Assembly (NCBI RefSeq): GCF_004348425.1 | Contig: NZ_SMKK01000027.1 | Location: 1-50,739, forward strand | Source: Actinomadura sp. 7K507 | GTDB taxonomy: Bacteria > Actinomycetota > Actinomycetes > Streptosporangiales > Streptosporangiaceae | Direction: 5' to 3' | Length of the DNA: 50,739 nucleotides | In this document: piece by piece, positions 1 to 9,564 of the stretch | Numbering within the stretch: position 1 is the stretch's first letter | Layout: each line of letters begins with the position of its first letter | Notes under the pieces: model-generated | Database searches by the model: none | Told to the model about the DNA's origin: nothing | The model's input: the letters and a program-made list of their open reading frames with translations, nothing else | Program-made: the position numbers and the translations under genes

Positions 1-1
1 C

Positions 2-1057
2 CTCCCGCCCGAGCGGGTCGACGAGGTCGCCATCGCCGCCACCACCCAGACCGGGGACCAGGGCCTCACCATCGGGCGGTCCGCCGCCGTGCTGGCCGGG
101 CTGCCGAAAAGCGTCCCCGGCTACGCCATCGACCGCATGTGCGCGGGCGCGATGACCGCCGTGACCACGTCCGGCGCCGGGATCTCGTTCGGCTCCTACG
201 ACGTCGTCATCGCGGGCGGCGTCGAGCACATGGGGCGGCACCCGATGGGCGAGGGCGTCGACCCGAACCCCCGGTTCCTCGCCGACCGGCTCGTCGACCC
301 GTCCGCCCTCGTCATGGGCTCGACCGCCGAGAACCTGCACGACCGGTTCCCCGGCATCACCAAGGGCCGCGCGGACGCCTACGCCGTCCGCAGCCAGGAG
401 AAGGTCGCCGCCGCCTACGCCGCCGGCAAGATCCAGCCCGACCTCGCACCGACCGCGATCCGGTCCGGGGAGAACGGTTGGGGGCTCGCGACCGAGGACG
501 AGCCACCGCGTCCCGGCACGACGCTGGACGACCTGGCCGAGCTGAAGACCCCGTTCCGCGTGCACGGCAACGTCACGCCGGGAAATGCCGCCGGGCTCAA
601 CGACGGCGCCACCGCCTGCCTCCTGGCCGCCGAGGACGTGGCCCGCGACCTGGGCCTCACCCCGAGGATGCGGCTCGTCGACTTCGCCTTCGCCGGGGTG
701 GAGCCGGAGGTGATGGGCGTCGGGCCCGTCCCGGCCACCGAGAAGCTCCTGGCCCGCAACGCGCTGACCATGGACGACATCGGGCTCATCGAGATCAACG
801 AGGCGTTCGCGGTGCAGGTGCTGGCGTTCCTGGAGCACTTCAAGATCGCCGACGATGACGCGCGGGTGAACCCGTGGGGCGGCGCGATCGCCCTCGGCCA
901 CCCGCTCGCCTCGTCCGGCGTCCGGCTGATGAACCAGCTCTCCCGCCTGTTCGAGGAGCGTACGGACGTCCGGTACGGACTGACCACGATGTGCGTGGGC
1001 ATGGGCATGGGCGGAACCGTCCTCTGGGAGAACGCCGACTGGGAGGGGCCGAAGTGA
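2..1057 (+). CDS. fadA: acetyl-CoA acyltransferase (thiolase), 5' truncated
   Basis: The reading frame is open from base 2, so the start lies outside the window. Thiolase cleaves 3-ketoacyl-CoA to acetyl-CoA and a shortened acyl-CoA, the last step of beta-oxidation. The nucleophilic Cys is visible in DRMCAGAM (codon 140-142), the active-site His in ALGHPLASSG (899-901) and the second catalytic Cys in TTMCVGMGMGG (992-994). About the first 40 residues of a ~400-residue enzyme are missing. Its TGA overlaps the GTG of the next gene by 4 bases, so it is translationally coupled to fadB, the usual fatty-acid oxidation pair. The fadA symbol rests on this pairing. Confidence 0.93.
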   Translation, partial: LPPERVDEVAIAATTQTGDQGLTIGRSAAVLAGLPKSVPGYAIDRMCAGAMTAVTTSGAGISFGSYDVVIAGGVEHMGRHPMGEGVDPNPRFLADRLVDPSALVMGSTAENLHDRFPGITKGRADAYAVRSQEKVAAAYAAGKIQPDLAPTAIRSGENGWGLATEDEPPRPGTTLDDLAELKTPFRVHGNVTPGNAAGLNDGATACLLAAEDVARDLGLTPRMRLVDFAFAGVEPEVMGVGPVPATEKLLARNALTMDDIGLIEINEAFAVQVLAFLEHFKIADDDARVNPWGGAIALGHPLASSGVRLMNQLSRLFEERTDVRYGLTTMCVGMGMGGTVLWENADWEGPK

Positions 1058-3141
1058 GCAACCTCGCTGAACTCTTCGAGGACGAGGTCGTCACGCACGC
1101 GTACGTCAGGGACGTGACACTCCCGCACGGTGCGGGCACCCTCGCCCTCATCACGCTCGACAACGGACACGACCATACGAAACCCAATACATTCGGCCCG
1201 AACGGCCTTTCCGACCTGAACGCCGCCCTCGACGCGATCGCCGGGCGCGGCGACATCGTGGCCGTCGGCGTCACCGGCAAGCCGTTCATCTTCGCCGTCG
1301 GCGCCGACCTCAACGGCGTCCCGCTGATCGGGAGCCGCGCGGACGCGCACGCCATCGCCAGGCTCGGACACGACGTGTTCCGGCGGCTCGGCGAGCTGGA
1401 CGTCCCGTCGTTCGCCTACTACAACGGCGCGGCGATGGGCGGCGGCGTCGAGATCGGGCTGCACTGCACGTACCGGACGATCTCGTCCGGGGTCCCGGCG
1501 CTCGCGCTGCCCGAGACGTTCCTCGGGCTGGTGCCCGGCTGGGGCGGGACGTACCTGCTGCCGAACCTGATCGGCGCGGAGAAGGCGCTCAAGGTCGTCA
1601 TCGACAACCCGCTCGCGCAGAACCGCACGCTGAAGGGCCCGCAGGCGTACGAGCTGGGCATCGCCGACGCGATCTTCGACTCGGCCGACTTCCCGGAGGA
1701 GTCGCTCTCCTGGACGGCCCGCGTCCTGAACGGCGACATCGTCGTCCGGCGGTCCGAGGTCGACAAGGGCAAGGCGTGGGACGACGCCGTCGCCTTGGCG
1801 CGCTGGAACGTCGACGGCAAGCTTCACGGTGCCGCGCCGTCCTACACCCGCGCGCTCGATCTGATCGCCGCGGCCAAGGACCGCACCCGCGACGAGGGCT
1901 TCGAGGCAGAAGACGAAGCACTGGCCGACCTCATCATGAGCGACGAGCTGCGCGCCGGCCTGTACGCGTTCGACCTCACCCAGAAGCGCGCGAAGAGGCC
2001 CGCCGGAGCGCCCGACACGTCCCTGGCCCGCAAGATCACCAAGGTCGGCGTCGTCGGCGCCGGGCTGATGGCCTCGCAGCTCGCGCTGCTGTTCGCGCGC
2101 CGCCTGGAGGTACCGGTCGTGCTGACCGATCTCGACCAGGAGCGCCTGGACAAGGGCGTCGGCCACGCGCACGGCGAGATCGACAAGCTGCTCGGCAAGG
2201 GACGGGTCTCCCCCGACAAGGCCAACCGGCTCAAGTCCCTGATCACCGGCTCGCTCGGCAAGGACGCGTTCGCCGACGCCGACTTCGTCATCGAGGCCGT
2301 CTTCGAGGAGATGTCGGTCAAGAAGAAGGTGTTCGCCGAGGTCGAGGAGTACGTCTCGGCCGAGTGCGTCCTCGCGACCAACACCTCGTCGCTGTCGGTC
2401 AGCGAGATGGCGTCCGGGCTGATGCACCCCGAGCGGGTGGTCGGCTTCCACTTCTTCAACCCTGTCGCGGTGCTGCCGCTGCTGGAGATCGTCCGGGGCG
2501 AGCGGACCGACGACGCGACGCTGGCCACCGCGTTCGCGGCGGGCAGGCAGCTGAAGAAGTCGTGCGTGCTGGTGAAGGACGCCCCCGCGTTCGTCGTCAA
2601 CCGCGTCCTGCTGCGGCTGCTCGCCGAGATCGTCGAGACGGTGGACGAGGGCACGCCGATCGAGGCGGCCGAGCGTTCCGCCGCGCCGCTGGGCCTGCCG
2701 ATGCCGCCGTTCGTGCTGATGGGCCTCGTCGGGCCGGCGATCGCGCTGCACGTGAACGAGACCCTGCACGAGGCGTTCCCGGACCGGTTCCCGCTGTCGG
2801 ACAACCTGGCGAAGCTGGTCGCGTCCGGCAAGTCCGGTGTGTACCTGCCCGACTTCTCCCTCGACCCGGGAGTGGCGGAGATCTTCGCCGGCGGGACGGA
2901 TCCGTCCACCGAGGAGCAGGTCCTCGACCGGGCGCTCGGCGCGCTCGCCGACGAGATCCGCATCATGCTGGACGAGGGCGTCGTCGCGGCCCCGCAGGAC
3001 ATCGACCTGTGCATGATCCTCGGTGCCGGGTGGCCGTTCCACCTCGGCGGCATCACCCCGTACCTCGACCGGTCGGGCGTGGCCGAAAGGGTCACCGGCC
3101 GCCGCTTCCTGGAGCCGGGGGTCGCCTCCCTGCCGGCCTGA
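1054..3141 (+). CDS. fadB: fatty-acid oxidation complex alpha subunit: enoyl-CoA hydratase / 3-hydroxyacyl-CoA dehydrogenase
   Basis: A 695-residue bifunctional enzyme hydrates 2-enoyl-CoA and then oxidises 3-hydroxyacyl-CoA with NAD+. The N-terminal crotonase half carries the two catalytic Glu positions (E133 in GGGVEIGL, E154 in LPETFLGL). The dehydrogenase half begins near residue 330 with the Rossmann loop VGVVGAGLMAS, and its catalytic His is H466 in GFHFFNP. The GTG at 1054 is chosen because it gives the GTGA overlap with fadA and starts just before the crotonase domain; the frame is open further upstream inside fadA. Length is close to the ~700-residue family norm. A strong hairpin follows the stop, so fadAB ends here. 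Confidence 0.95.
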   Translation: MSNLAELFEDEVVTHAYVRDVTLPHGAGTLALITLDNGHDHTKPNTFGPNGLSDLNAALDAIAGRGDIVAVGVTGKPFIFAVGADLNGVPLIGSRADAHAIARLGHDVFRRLGELDVPSFAYYNGAAMGGGVEIGLHCTYRTISSGVPALALPETFLGLVPGWGGTYLLPNLIGAEKALKVVIDNPLAQNRTLKGPQAYELGIADAIFDSADFPEESLSWTARVLNGDIVVRRSEVDKGKAWDDAVALARWNVDGKLHGAAPSYTRALDLIAAAKDRTRDEGFEAEDEALADLIMSDELRAGLYAFDLTQKRAKRPAGAPDTSLARKITKVGVVGAGLMASQLALLFARRLEVPVVLTDLDQERLDKGVGHAHGEIDKLLGKGRVSPDKANRLKSLITGSLGKDAFADADFVIEAVFEEMSVKKKVFAEVEEYVSAECVLATNTSSLSVSEMASGLMHPERVVGFHFFNPVAVLPLLEIVRGERTDDATLATAFAAGRQLKKSCVLVKDAPAFVVNRVLLRLLAEIVETVDEGTPIEAAERSAAPLGLPMPPFVLMGLVGPAIALHVNETLHEAFPDRFPLSDNLAKLVASGKSGVYLPDFSLDPGVAEIFAGGTDPSTEEQVLDRALGALADEIRIMLDEGVVAAPQDIDLCMILGAGWPFHLGGITPYLDRSGVAERVTGRRFLEPGVASLPA

Positions 3142-3163
3142 CCCACCTCGCTTTCCCCGGGAA

Positions 3164-3199
3164 AAGAGGTGTTTCGGACCGATGTCCGGGACGCCTCTT
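3164..3199 (+). terminator. intrinsic-type hairpin after fadAB
   Basis: Two 16-base arms (3164-3179 and 3184-3199) around a CGAT loop pair along their whole length if three G:U wobbles are allowed. The hairpin lies 22 bases past the fadB stop. No clear T run follows, as is common for actinobacterial terminators. Confidence 0.75.
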
Positions 3200-3314
3200 C
3201 CCGGTGTTCTCGCACTTCACGGATGCGGACGCGGTCCAACGGCCATAAGTCGTTCACATATGGGCATACGGATGGCAGCCGAGTTGATCACCGGGAGGCG
3301 AAAGGGCGCCGAGG

Positions 3315-4799
3315 ATGAACCTGCTGCGCACGAAGTCGGTCGAGCAGTCGATCCGCGACACGGAGGAACCCGGGCACCGGCTCCGGAGGGCGCTGTCGGC
3401 GCTCGACCTGACCGTGTTCGGGGTCGGCGTCATCGTCGGCACCGGCATCTTCGTGCTGACCGGCCAGGTCGCCCGGGACAACGCGGGACCCGCGGTCGCG
3501 CTGTCGTTCATCTTCGCCGCCGTGGTGTGCGGGCTGGCGGCACTGTGCTACGCCGAGTTCGCCTCCACCGTCCCGGTCGCCGGGTCGGCCTACACCTTCT
3601 CCTACGCGACGCTCGGCGAGTTCCCGGCGTGGATCATCGGCTGGGACCTCATCCTGGAGATGGCGCTCGGCGCGGCGGTCGTCGCGGTCGGCTGGTCCGG
3701 GTACTTCGCCTCGCTGCTGGACGGCGTCGGCATCACGCTGCCGACCGAGATCGCCGGCCCGCCGGGCGAGGGCGGGACGGTCAACGTCCCGGCGATCGTG
3801 CTCGTGCTGCTGGTGACCGCGCTGCTCGTGTTCGGCATCAAGATCTCCTCACGGGTCAACGCCGTGGTCGTGGCGATCAAGGTGTCGGTGGTGCTGCTGG
3901 TGATCGTCGCGGGGCTGTTCTTCGTCAAGGGCACGAACTACGACCCGTTCATCCCGCCCTCGCAGTCGACCCCGGAGGTCGGCGGCCTGGACGCGCCGCT
4001 GATGCAGGTGCTGTTCGGCGTCACGCCGGTCGCCTTCGGCTGGCTCGGCATCTTCTCCGCCGTCGCGATCGTGTTCTTCGCCTACATCGGGTTCGACATC
4101 GTCGCCACCGCGTCCGAGGAGGCCCGGAACCCGCAGCGGGACCTGCCGATCGGCCTCATCGGCTCCCTCGTCATCACCGCCATCCTGTACGCGGCGGTGT
4201 CGACCGTGGTCGTCGGCATGCAGCACTACACGGAGCTGAGCACCGGCGCGCCCCTCGCGGACGCGTTCGAACACGCTGGGCATCCCGCGTTCGCCACCAT
4301 CATCGACGTCGGCGCCGTCGTCGGCCTCATCACGGTCGTGATGATCCTGCTGCTCGGGATGAGCCGCATCTTCTTCGCGCTGAGCCGGGACGGCCTCATG
4401 CCCGCCTGGCTCTCGGCCGTCCACCCGCGCTTCCGGACCCCGTACCGCTCGACGATCATCATGGGCGTCATCGTCGCCGTCCTCGCCGGGTTCATCCCGC
4501 TGGCCGAACTCGCCACGCTGGTCAACATCGGCACGCTGTTCGCGTTCGTCGTCGTCTCGGCCGCCGTGGTGGTCCTGCGCCGCAAGCGCCCGGACCTGCC
4601 GCGCGCGTTCCGCACGCCGCTGGTCCCGCTCGTCCCCGTCCTGTCCGTGCTCGCCTGCCTGTTCGTGATGATCAACCTGCCGGTGGAGACCTGGATCCGG
4701 TTCCTGGTGTGGATGGCCATCGGCGTCGTCGTGTACGCCGCGTACGGGTACCGGAACAGCCGCCTGCAGCGCGCCGGCGAGCCGTCCGGCAAGCAGTGA
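3315..4799 (+). CDS. APC-superfamily amino acid permease (cationic amino acid transporter type)
   Basis: A 494-residue polytopic membrane protein with about 12-14 hydrophobic segments. The first helix has the APC substrate-site pattern [17 protein letters not shown], and the second segment, [14 protein letters not shown], is typical of the CAT/YhdG branch that takes up basic or branched amino acids. The conserved FFAYIGFD and [15 protein letters not shown] segments follow near the middle. The ATG at 3315 is preceded by a weak purine stretch. The gene lies alone between two hairpins. Substrate is not decided by the sequence. Confidence 0.88.
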   Translation: MNLLRTKSVEQSIRDTEEPGHRLRRALSALDLTVFGVGVIVGTGIFVLTGQVARDNAGPAVALSFIFAAVVCGLAALCYAEFASTVPVAGSAYTFSYATLGEFPAWIIGWDLILEMALGAAVVAVGWSGYFASLLDGVGITLPTEIAGPPGEGGTVNVPAIVLVLLVTALLVFGIKISSRVNAVVVAIKVSVVLLVIVAGLFFVKGTNYDPFIPPSQSTPEVGGLDAPLMQVLFGVTPVAFGWLGIFSAVAIVFFAYIGFDIVATASEEARNPQRDLPIGLIGSLVITAILYAAVSTVVVGMQHYTELSTGAPLADAFEHAGHPAFATIIDVGAVVGLITVVMILLLGMSRIFFALSRDGLMPAWLSAVHPRFRTPYRSTIIMGVIVAVLAGFIPLAELATLVNIGTLFAFVVVSAAVVVLRRKRPDLPRAFRTPLVPLVPVLSVLACLFVMINLPVETWIRFLVWMAIGVVVYAAYGYRNSRLQRAGEPSGKQ

Positions 4800-4815
4800 C
4801 CGCGCGAGGCGCCGA

Positions 4816-4836
4816 TGCGGGCGGCGGCCGCCCGCA
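4816..4836 (+). terminator. GC-rich hairpin after the permease gene
   Basis: The arms TGCGGGCGGC and GCCGCCCGCA are perfectly complementary around a single central base, so the loop must open a few pairs. It starts 17 bases after the permease stop codon. Confidence 0.6.
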
Positions 4837-4917
4837 CCGCCCCGAGGCCTCGGCCCTGACGGCTCGTGATGGGGGTCACTGTGTCCTTTTGCTCGCCGGG
4901 TGGGCACAATGGCCCGC

Positions 4918-6267
4918 ATGGCTTCTCCAGCACTTGTCGCGGTGATCGGCTCCGGACCAGCGGGAATCTACGCCGCCGAGGCCCTCGTCAAGCAGACCGA
5001 CGGCAACGTCCGGGTGGACGTGTTCGACCGGCTGCCGACGCCGTACGGGCTGGTTCGCTACGGAGTCGCGCCCGACCACAAGTCGATCAAGGCGATCGCC
5101 AAATACCTGCAGAAGGTACTGGAGAATCCCGCCGTCCGGTTCTTCGGCTGCGTCGAGCTGGGACGTGACGTCAGCCGCGCCGACCTGCTGGACTGCTACG
5201 ACGCCGTCATCTACTCCACCGGCGCGATGGTCGACCGGCAGATGCGCATTCCCGGCGAGGAGCTGCCCGGCAGCATCGCCGCGACCGACTTCGTCAACTG
5301 GTACTGCGGGCATCCCGACGCCGCCGACCACACCTTCGACCTGTCGGTCGAGGAGGTCGCGGTGATCGGCGTGGGGAACGTGGCCGTCGACGTCGTCCGG
5401 ATCCTCGCCAAAACCGCGGAGGAGCTGCGCGAGACCGACGTCCCCGAGCAGGTCATCGAGGCGCTGTCGGCCAGCCGCGTCAAGCGCGTCCACATGATCG
5501 GGCGGCGCGGCCCGGCGCAGGCGAAGTTCACCACCAAGGAGGCCCGCGAGCTGGGCGAACTGCCGAGCGCGAGCATCAGCGTTAGCCCCGAGGACATGGC
5601 CCTCGACCCCGCGAGCGCCGAGCTGGCCGAAAGCGACCGCAAGGTCGGCGGCAACATCAAGGCGCTGAACGCCTGGACCGGCGAGCCGGCCGCCGGGCGT
5701 CCCCGCCACATCGACGTGCGGTTCTGGCGCGCCCCCGCCGAGATCATCGGCACCGGCCGCGTCGAGGGCCTGAAGCTGGAGAAGACCCGGCTGGACGAGA
5801 CGGGCCGCGTCACCGGGACCGGCGAGTTCGAGACGCTCCCCGTCGGCCTGGTCATGCGGTCCGTGGGGTACCAGAGCGTCCCCCTGGAGGGCGTCCCGTT
5901 CGACGAGCGCTCCTACACCGTGCCGAACGAGGGCGGCCGCATCACCGGCCCGGACGGCGACCCCGTGCCCCGCGAGTACGTCGCCGGCTGGATCAAGCGC
6001 GGCCCGTCCGGTGTCGTCGGGACCAACAAGTCCGACGCCGCCGAGACCGTCCGCAACCTCCTGGAGGACCTCGAAGGGTCGGAGACCGACCCCAAGCGCA
6101 CCATCGAGGAGCTGCTGGAGTCGCGCGGCCTCCCCGTCGTCACCTACGAGGACTGGCTCAAGCTGGACGCCGCCGAGATCGCCCTCGCCGAGTCCCTCGA
6201 CCGCGGCGAGCGCGTCAAGCTCGCCCGCTGGGAAGCGATGACGTCCGCCTGCCGCGGCCGGGAGTAA
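4918..6267 (+). CDS. fprA: FprA-type ferredoxin--NADP+ reductase
   Basis: A 449-residue flavoprotein that moves electrons between NADPH and ferredoxin, for example to supply cytochromes P450. The FAD dinucleotide loop is VIGSGPAGIYAA at the N-terminus, YGLVRYGVAPDH follows, and the NADP-binding loop VIGVGNVAVDVVRIL sits near residue 150. These are adrenodoxin-reductase family signatures and the length fits (~450). ATG 4918 is preferred over the in-frame ATG at 4909 and GTG at 4900 because there is no ribosome site and a -10-like CACAAT (4905-4910) lies 7 bases upstream, which would give a leaderless mRNA. The neighbours do not suggest a partner ferredoxin. Confidence 0.9.
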   Translation: MASPALVAVIGSGPAGIYAAEALVKQTDGNVRVDVFDRLPTPYGLVRYGVAPDHKSIKAIAKYLQKVLENPAVRFFGCVELGRDVSRADLLDCYDAVIYSTGAMVDRQMRIPGEELPGSIAATDFVNWYCGHPDAADHTFDLSVEEVAVIGVGNVAVDVVRILAKTAEELRETDVPEQVIEALSASRVKRVHMIGRRGPAQAKFTTKEARELGELPSASISVSPEDMALDPASAELAESDRKVGGNIKALNAWTGEPAAGRPRHIDVRFWRAPAEIIGTGRVEGLKLEKTRLDETGRVTGTGEFETLPVGLVMRSVGYQSVPLEGVPFDERSYTVPNEGGRITGPDGDPVPREYVAGWIKRGPSGVVGTNKSDAAETVRNLLEDLEGSETDPKRTIEELLESRGLPVVTYEDWLKLDAAEIALAESLDRGERVKLARWEAMTSACRGRE

Positions 6268-6337
6268 CACCCTCCGCGCGAAGAACCCGGCCGCAAGGTA
6301 GTGACGGACATGTGACCCGGACGCTACGGTGCCGCGT

Positions 6338-6703
6338 GTGACCGGCGGTCCAGAACTGTACGGGTTCCCCCCACCCGAGTCGGTCCCCGACCTCAGGTGG
6401 CTGGGCCCCGACTACGTGTCCGTACTCGTGTACGACCTGACCCAGGGACTCCTGCGCCAGGACCCGCGCACGTCCGTGATGGGCGTGCGGTGCGAAGGCG
6501 AGCCGCGGCTCGACCCCTCGGTCGACCCGTCCGGGGTCATCCGCGCGCATGACGCCTGCTTCCCCCTCCAGGTCTTCGTCCAGGACGGCGCCGGACGCCC
6601 CTGGCGGCTGCGCGGGCGATGGACGTACTCGGGCCGCGGTCTCGGCACCGCCGCCGCGTCCATCACCCACTTCTGGCAACTGCTGTCGGCCGAAGGGGTC
6701 TAG
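6338..6703 (+). CDS. conserved hypothetical protein, 121 aa
   Basis: A soluble protein of about 121 residues with no signal peptide or membrane segment. I do not recognise the family. The mid part alternates beta-like stretches (YVSVLVYDLT, FPLQVFVQD, WRLRGRWTYSG), suggesting a small all-beta fold. GTG 6338 is chosen because a TACGGT -10 box (6325-6330) lies 7 bases upstream and there is no ribosome site, so the message may be leaderless. GTG 6329 is the alternative. Codon use matches the neighbours. The gene converges on dxs with 38 bases between stops. Confidence 0.6.
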   Translation: MTGGPELYGFPPPESVPDLRWLGPDYVSVLVYDLTQGLLRQDPRTSVMGVRCEGEPRLDPSVDPSGVIRAHDACFPLQVFVQDGAGRPWRLRGRWTYSGRGLGTAAASITHFWQLLSAEGV

Positions 6704-6741
6704 TCCCGGTGGTCCAGTCCCGGTGGTCTGGTCCTGGTCGT

Positions 6742-8673
6742 CTAGTCCTGGTCCGACGTCTCCCGGTCGGATGCCTCGTGGGTCTCCGGTGAGGTGATTC
6801 GGGCGATGTACTCGGTGATGTCGCGGGCGAGGGCCTGGGGCGTCAGGCCGATGTCGGTGAGGATCTCGGCGCGGGCGGCGTGGTCGAGGAACTCCTGCGG
6901 GATGCCGAACGTGCGCACCGGGGCGTCGACCTCGGCGTCGCGCAGCAGGCGGGCGACGGCGTCGCCGACGGCACCGGTGCGGCCGTTGTCCTCGGCGACG
7001 GCGACGAGCGCGTGCTCGCGGGCGAGGTCCGGCAGCGCCGGGTCGAGCGGCTTGACCCACCTCGGGTCGAGGACGGTGACGCCGATGCCCTGCGCGGCGA
7101 TCAGCTCGGCCGCCTCGACCGCGGGCGGCGCCATCGACCCGGCCGCGACCAGCAGGACGCGGGTGCCGTTGGAGCCGTCGTGGCGGGCCAGGACGTCCAT
7201 CTCGCCGACCTTGCCGACGGCCTCGATGTCGGCGGCGGCGGGCCCCTTCGGGTAGCGGATCGCGGTCGGGCCGTCGTCGACGGCCACGCACTCGCGCAGC
7301 AGCTCCCGGAGCCGGGCGCCGTCGCGCGGGACGGCGACGCGCATGCCCGGCACGAGCTGCAGGATCGACATGTCCCACATGCCGTTGTGGCTGGCGCCGT
7401 CGTCACCGGTCACGCCGGAGCGGTCCAACGCGAACGTCACGGGCTGGCGGTGCAGCGCCACGTCCATCAGGACCTGGTCGAACGCGCGGTTGAGGAACGT
7501 CGCGTACACGGCCACGACCGGGTGCAGGCCGCCCATCGCGAGCCCGGTGGCGGAGGTGACGGCGTGCTGCTCGGCGATGCCGACGTCGAAGATGCGTTCG
7601 GGGAACTCCTCGGCGAACGGGGCGAGCCCGGTCGGGTGCAGCATCGCGGCGGTGATGCCGACCACGTCGCCGCGGTCCCGCCCGATCTCGACCATCTCCT
7701 CGCCGAAGATCTTCGTCCAGGCGGGGCCGCCCTTCTTGCGGACGAAGGCGCCGGTGGCGGGGTCGAACGCGCCGCCGCCGTGCATGCAGTCCTCGTCGTC
7801 GTTCTCCGCCGGGGCGTAGCCGCGTCCCTTGGTGGTGATGCAGTGCACGATGACCGGCTGGCCGAACCCGCGGGCCCGGCGCAGGGCGCGCTCGACGGCG
7901 TCCTCGTCGTGCCCGTCGATGGGGCCGACGTACTTCATGCCGAGGTCCTCGAACATGGCCTGCGGCTGCAGGACGTCCTTCAGGCCCTTCTTGATGCCGT
8001 GCAGGGCCTCGTAGGCGACGCTCCCGACCACCGGGGCGCGCGGCACCGTCTTCTTGATCAGGTCGAGCGCGTGCTCGTAGCCCTGGGTGACGCGCAGGTT
8101 CGCGAGGTGGGACGCCAGGCCGCCGATCGTCGGCGAGTAGGAGCGGCCGTTGTCGTTGACCACGATGATGACGGGACGGTCGGCGCCGCCCGCGATGTTG
8201 TTGAGCGCCTCCCAGCACATCCCGCCGGTGAGCGCGCCGTCGCCGACGACGGCCACCACCGCGCGGTCGGTCTCGCCGCGGATCTGGAACGCCTTGGCGA
8301 ACCCGTCGGCGTACGACAGGGCCGTGGAGGCGTGCGAGTTCTCGATGACGTCGTGCTCGGACTCGGCGCGGCTCGGGTAGCCGGACAGGCCGCCGCGCTT
8401 GCGCAGCAGCTCGAAGTCGTGCCGTCCGGTCAGCATCTTGTGGACGTAGGCCTGGTGCCCCGTGTCGAACAGGATCTTGTCGTGCGGCGAGTCGAAGACC
8501 CGGTGCAGCGCGATCGTCAGCTCGACCGCGCCGAGGTTGGGCCCCAGATGCCCGCCGGTTCTGGAGACCGCCTGGACGAGGAACTCGCGGATCTCCTCCG
8601 CGAGCCGAGACAGTTGAGCGGCGTCCAGTCGCTTGAGGTCTTCGGGACCTGTGATCGACTCCAGCAAGCTCAC
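6742..8673 (-). CDS. dxs: 1-deoxy-D-xylulose-5-phosphate synthase
   Basis: A 643-residue thiamine-diphosphate enzyme that condenses pyruvate and glyceraldehyde 3-phosphate in the first step of the MEP isoprenoid pathway. The N-terminal half has GGHLGPNLG and the ThDP/Mg motif [10 protein letters not shown] (GDG at 144-146). The middle has the [16 protein letters not shown] segment of the family, and the C-terminal domain is transketolase-like. The GTG start at 8673 is chosen because GGAGGAG lies about 8 bases upstream and the MSLLESI start matches family N-termini; the frame is open a further 85 codons. It is divergent from idi, so two precursor genes share a 169-bp control region and probably feed the hopanoid operon at 37-44 kb. 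Confidence 0.96.
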   Translation of the reverse strand: MSLLESITGPEDLKRLDAAQLSRLAEEIREFLVQAVSRTGGHLGPNLGAVELTIALHRVFDSPHDKILFDTGHQAYVHKMLTGRHDFELLRKRGGLSGYPSRAESEHDVIENSHASTALSYADGFAKAFQIRGETDRAVVAVVGDGALTGGMCWEALNNIAGGADRPVIIVVNDNGRSYSPTIGGLASHLANLRVTQGYEHALDLIKKTVPRAPVVGSVAYEALHGIKKGLKDVLQPQAMFEDLGMKYVGPIDGHDEDAVERALRRARGFGQPVIVHCITTKGRGYAPAENDDEDCMHGGGAFDPATGAFVRKKGGPAWTKIFGEEMVEIGRDRGDVVGITAAMLHPTGLAPFAEEFPERIFDVGIAEQHAVTSATGLAMGGLHPVVAVYATFLNRAFDQVLMDVALHRQPVTFALDRSGVTGDDGASHNGMWDMSILQLVPGMRVAVPRDGARLRELLRECVAVDDGPTAIRYPKGPAAADIEAVGKVGEMDVLARHDGSNGTRVLLVAAGSMAPPAVEAAELIAAQGIGVTVLDPRWVKPLDPALPDLAREHALVAVAEDNGRTGAVGDAVARLLRDAEVDAPVRTFGIPQEFLDHAARAEILTDIGLTPQALARDITEYIARITSPETHEASDRETSDQD

Positions 8674-8842
8674 TCGTTTCAACTCCTCCGTCGGGGATCG
8701 GGTCTCCCCTGGCTCGGGCCGTTCCGAGTTTAATCCCGGTTGGCCCGCGACGCGCCGCAGGCCACCTGCCTCACGGGTGTGAAAAGACTGACCCCCGGTG
8801 AAACGGCTGCCCGTACGGCCGGTGATGGGGTAGGAACAGTGC

Positions 8843-9421
8843 ATGGTCGTCGAAGAGATCGTGCTGCTCAACGCGGAAGACGAGGCCGTCGGGACCGCGC
8901 CCAAGAGCACCAGCCACCACAGTGACACGCCATACCACCTGGCTTTTTCATGTTATGTGGTGAATACGGAGGGTCGCGTTCTGATCACCCAGCGCGCCCT
9001 GGACAAGCGGACGTTCCCCGGCGTCTGGACGGGGAGCTGCTGCGGCCACCCCGGTCCGGGCGAGGGACTGCGCGACGCCGTCCTGCGGCGCCTGCGGGAC
9101 GAGCTGGGCATACCAGACGCGTCGCTCACCTCCGTCCTGCCCGGGTTCCAGTACCGGGCCGTCGCCGAGGACGGGACCGTCGAGAACGAGCGCTGCCCCG
9201 TCGTGCGCGCCACCGTCCCCGCGGACGGCTCCGTGCACCCCAACCCGGACGAGGTGGAACGCGCGCAGTGGTGGACGTGGGACCGCTGCCTGGAGCTGGC
9301 CGGCGAGCCCGAGTCGTCGCCGTGGTACCGGCTCCAGCTCGCCGAGCTCGCACCGCTGGGCGCCCCGCTGGACTGGCCCGACGCAGGCCGGGGAGACCTG
9401 CCGCCCGCGCTCGGCTGGTGA
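8843..9421 (+). CDS. idi: isopentenyl-diphosphate delta-isomerase, type I
   Basis: A 192-residue Nudix-fold enzyme that interconverts isopentenyl and dimethylallyl diphosphate. All key residues fall on the same numbers as in the E. coli enzyme: catalytic C67 in GSCCGHP, metal ligands H25, H32, H69 and the acidic pair E114/E116 in VENERCP. The protein is therefore expected to be active. No ribosome site is visible; TAGGAA (8831-8836) lies 6 bases before the ATG, so a leaderless message is possible. Divergent from dxs, the other isoprenoid-precursor gene. Confidence 0.95.
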   Translation: MVVEEIVLLNAEDEAVGTAPKSTSHHSDTPYHLAFSCYVVNTEGRVLITQRALDKRTFPGVWTGSCCGHPGPGEGLRDAVLRRLRDELGIPDASLTSVLPGFQYRAVAEDGTVENERCPVVRATVPADGSVHPNPDEVERAQWWTWDRCLELAGEPESSPWYRLQLAELAPLGAPLDWPDAGRGDLPPALGW

Positions 9422-9503
9422 CCGCGCGGGCGGCGTCCGCCGTCCGTCCCGTTCGTCCCCGATGACGCAGCATCACCGCTTGATCACTTTTCCGTCCCCG
9501 GTG

Positions 9504-9532
9504 TTGACCGGTGCGCGTTCCGAACGGACGCT
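9504..9532 (+). promoter_or_regulatory. putative sigma-70-type promoter of the sugar ABC operon
   Basis: TTGACC (9504-9509), a 17-base spacer and GACGCT (9527-9532), about 32 bases before the binding-protein start. The -35 is near consensus and the -10 keeps only the A at position 2 and the final T. Confidence 0.4.
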
Positions 9533-9564
9533 TGCTTTTCCCGGGGCAATCGAAGGGACGGACG

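Noticed and set aside
415..3042. An 875-codon open frame on the minus strand across fadAB
   Set aside because: It is the antisense of two clear enzymes, its translation is low-complexity and Arg/Asp-rich, and it has no ribosome site. High GC makes such frames common.
6697..6755. Repeated GTCCCGGTGGTC-like units between the 6338 gene and dxs
   Set aside because: Two or three short imperfect copies at convergent gene ends; too short to call a repeat element or terminator.
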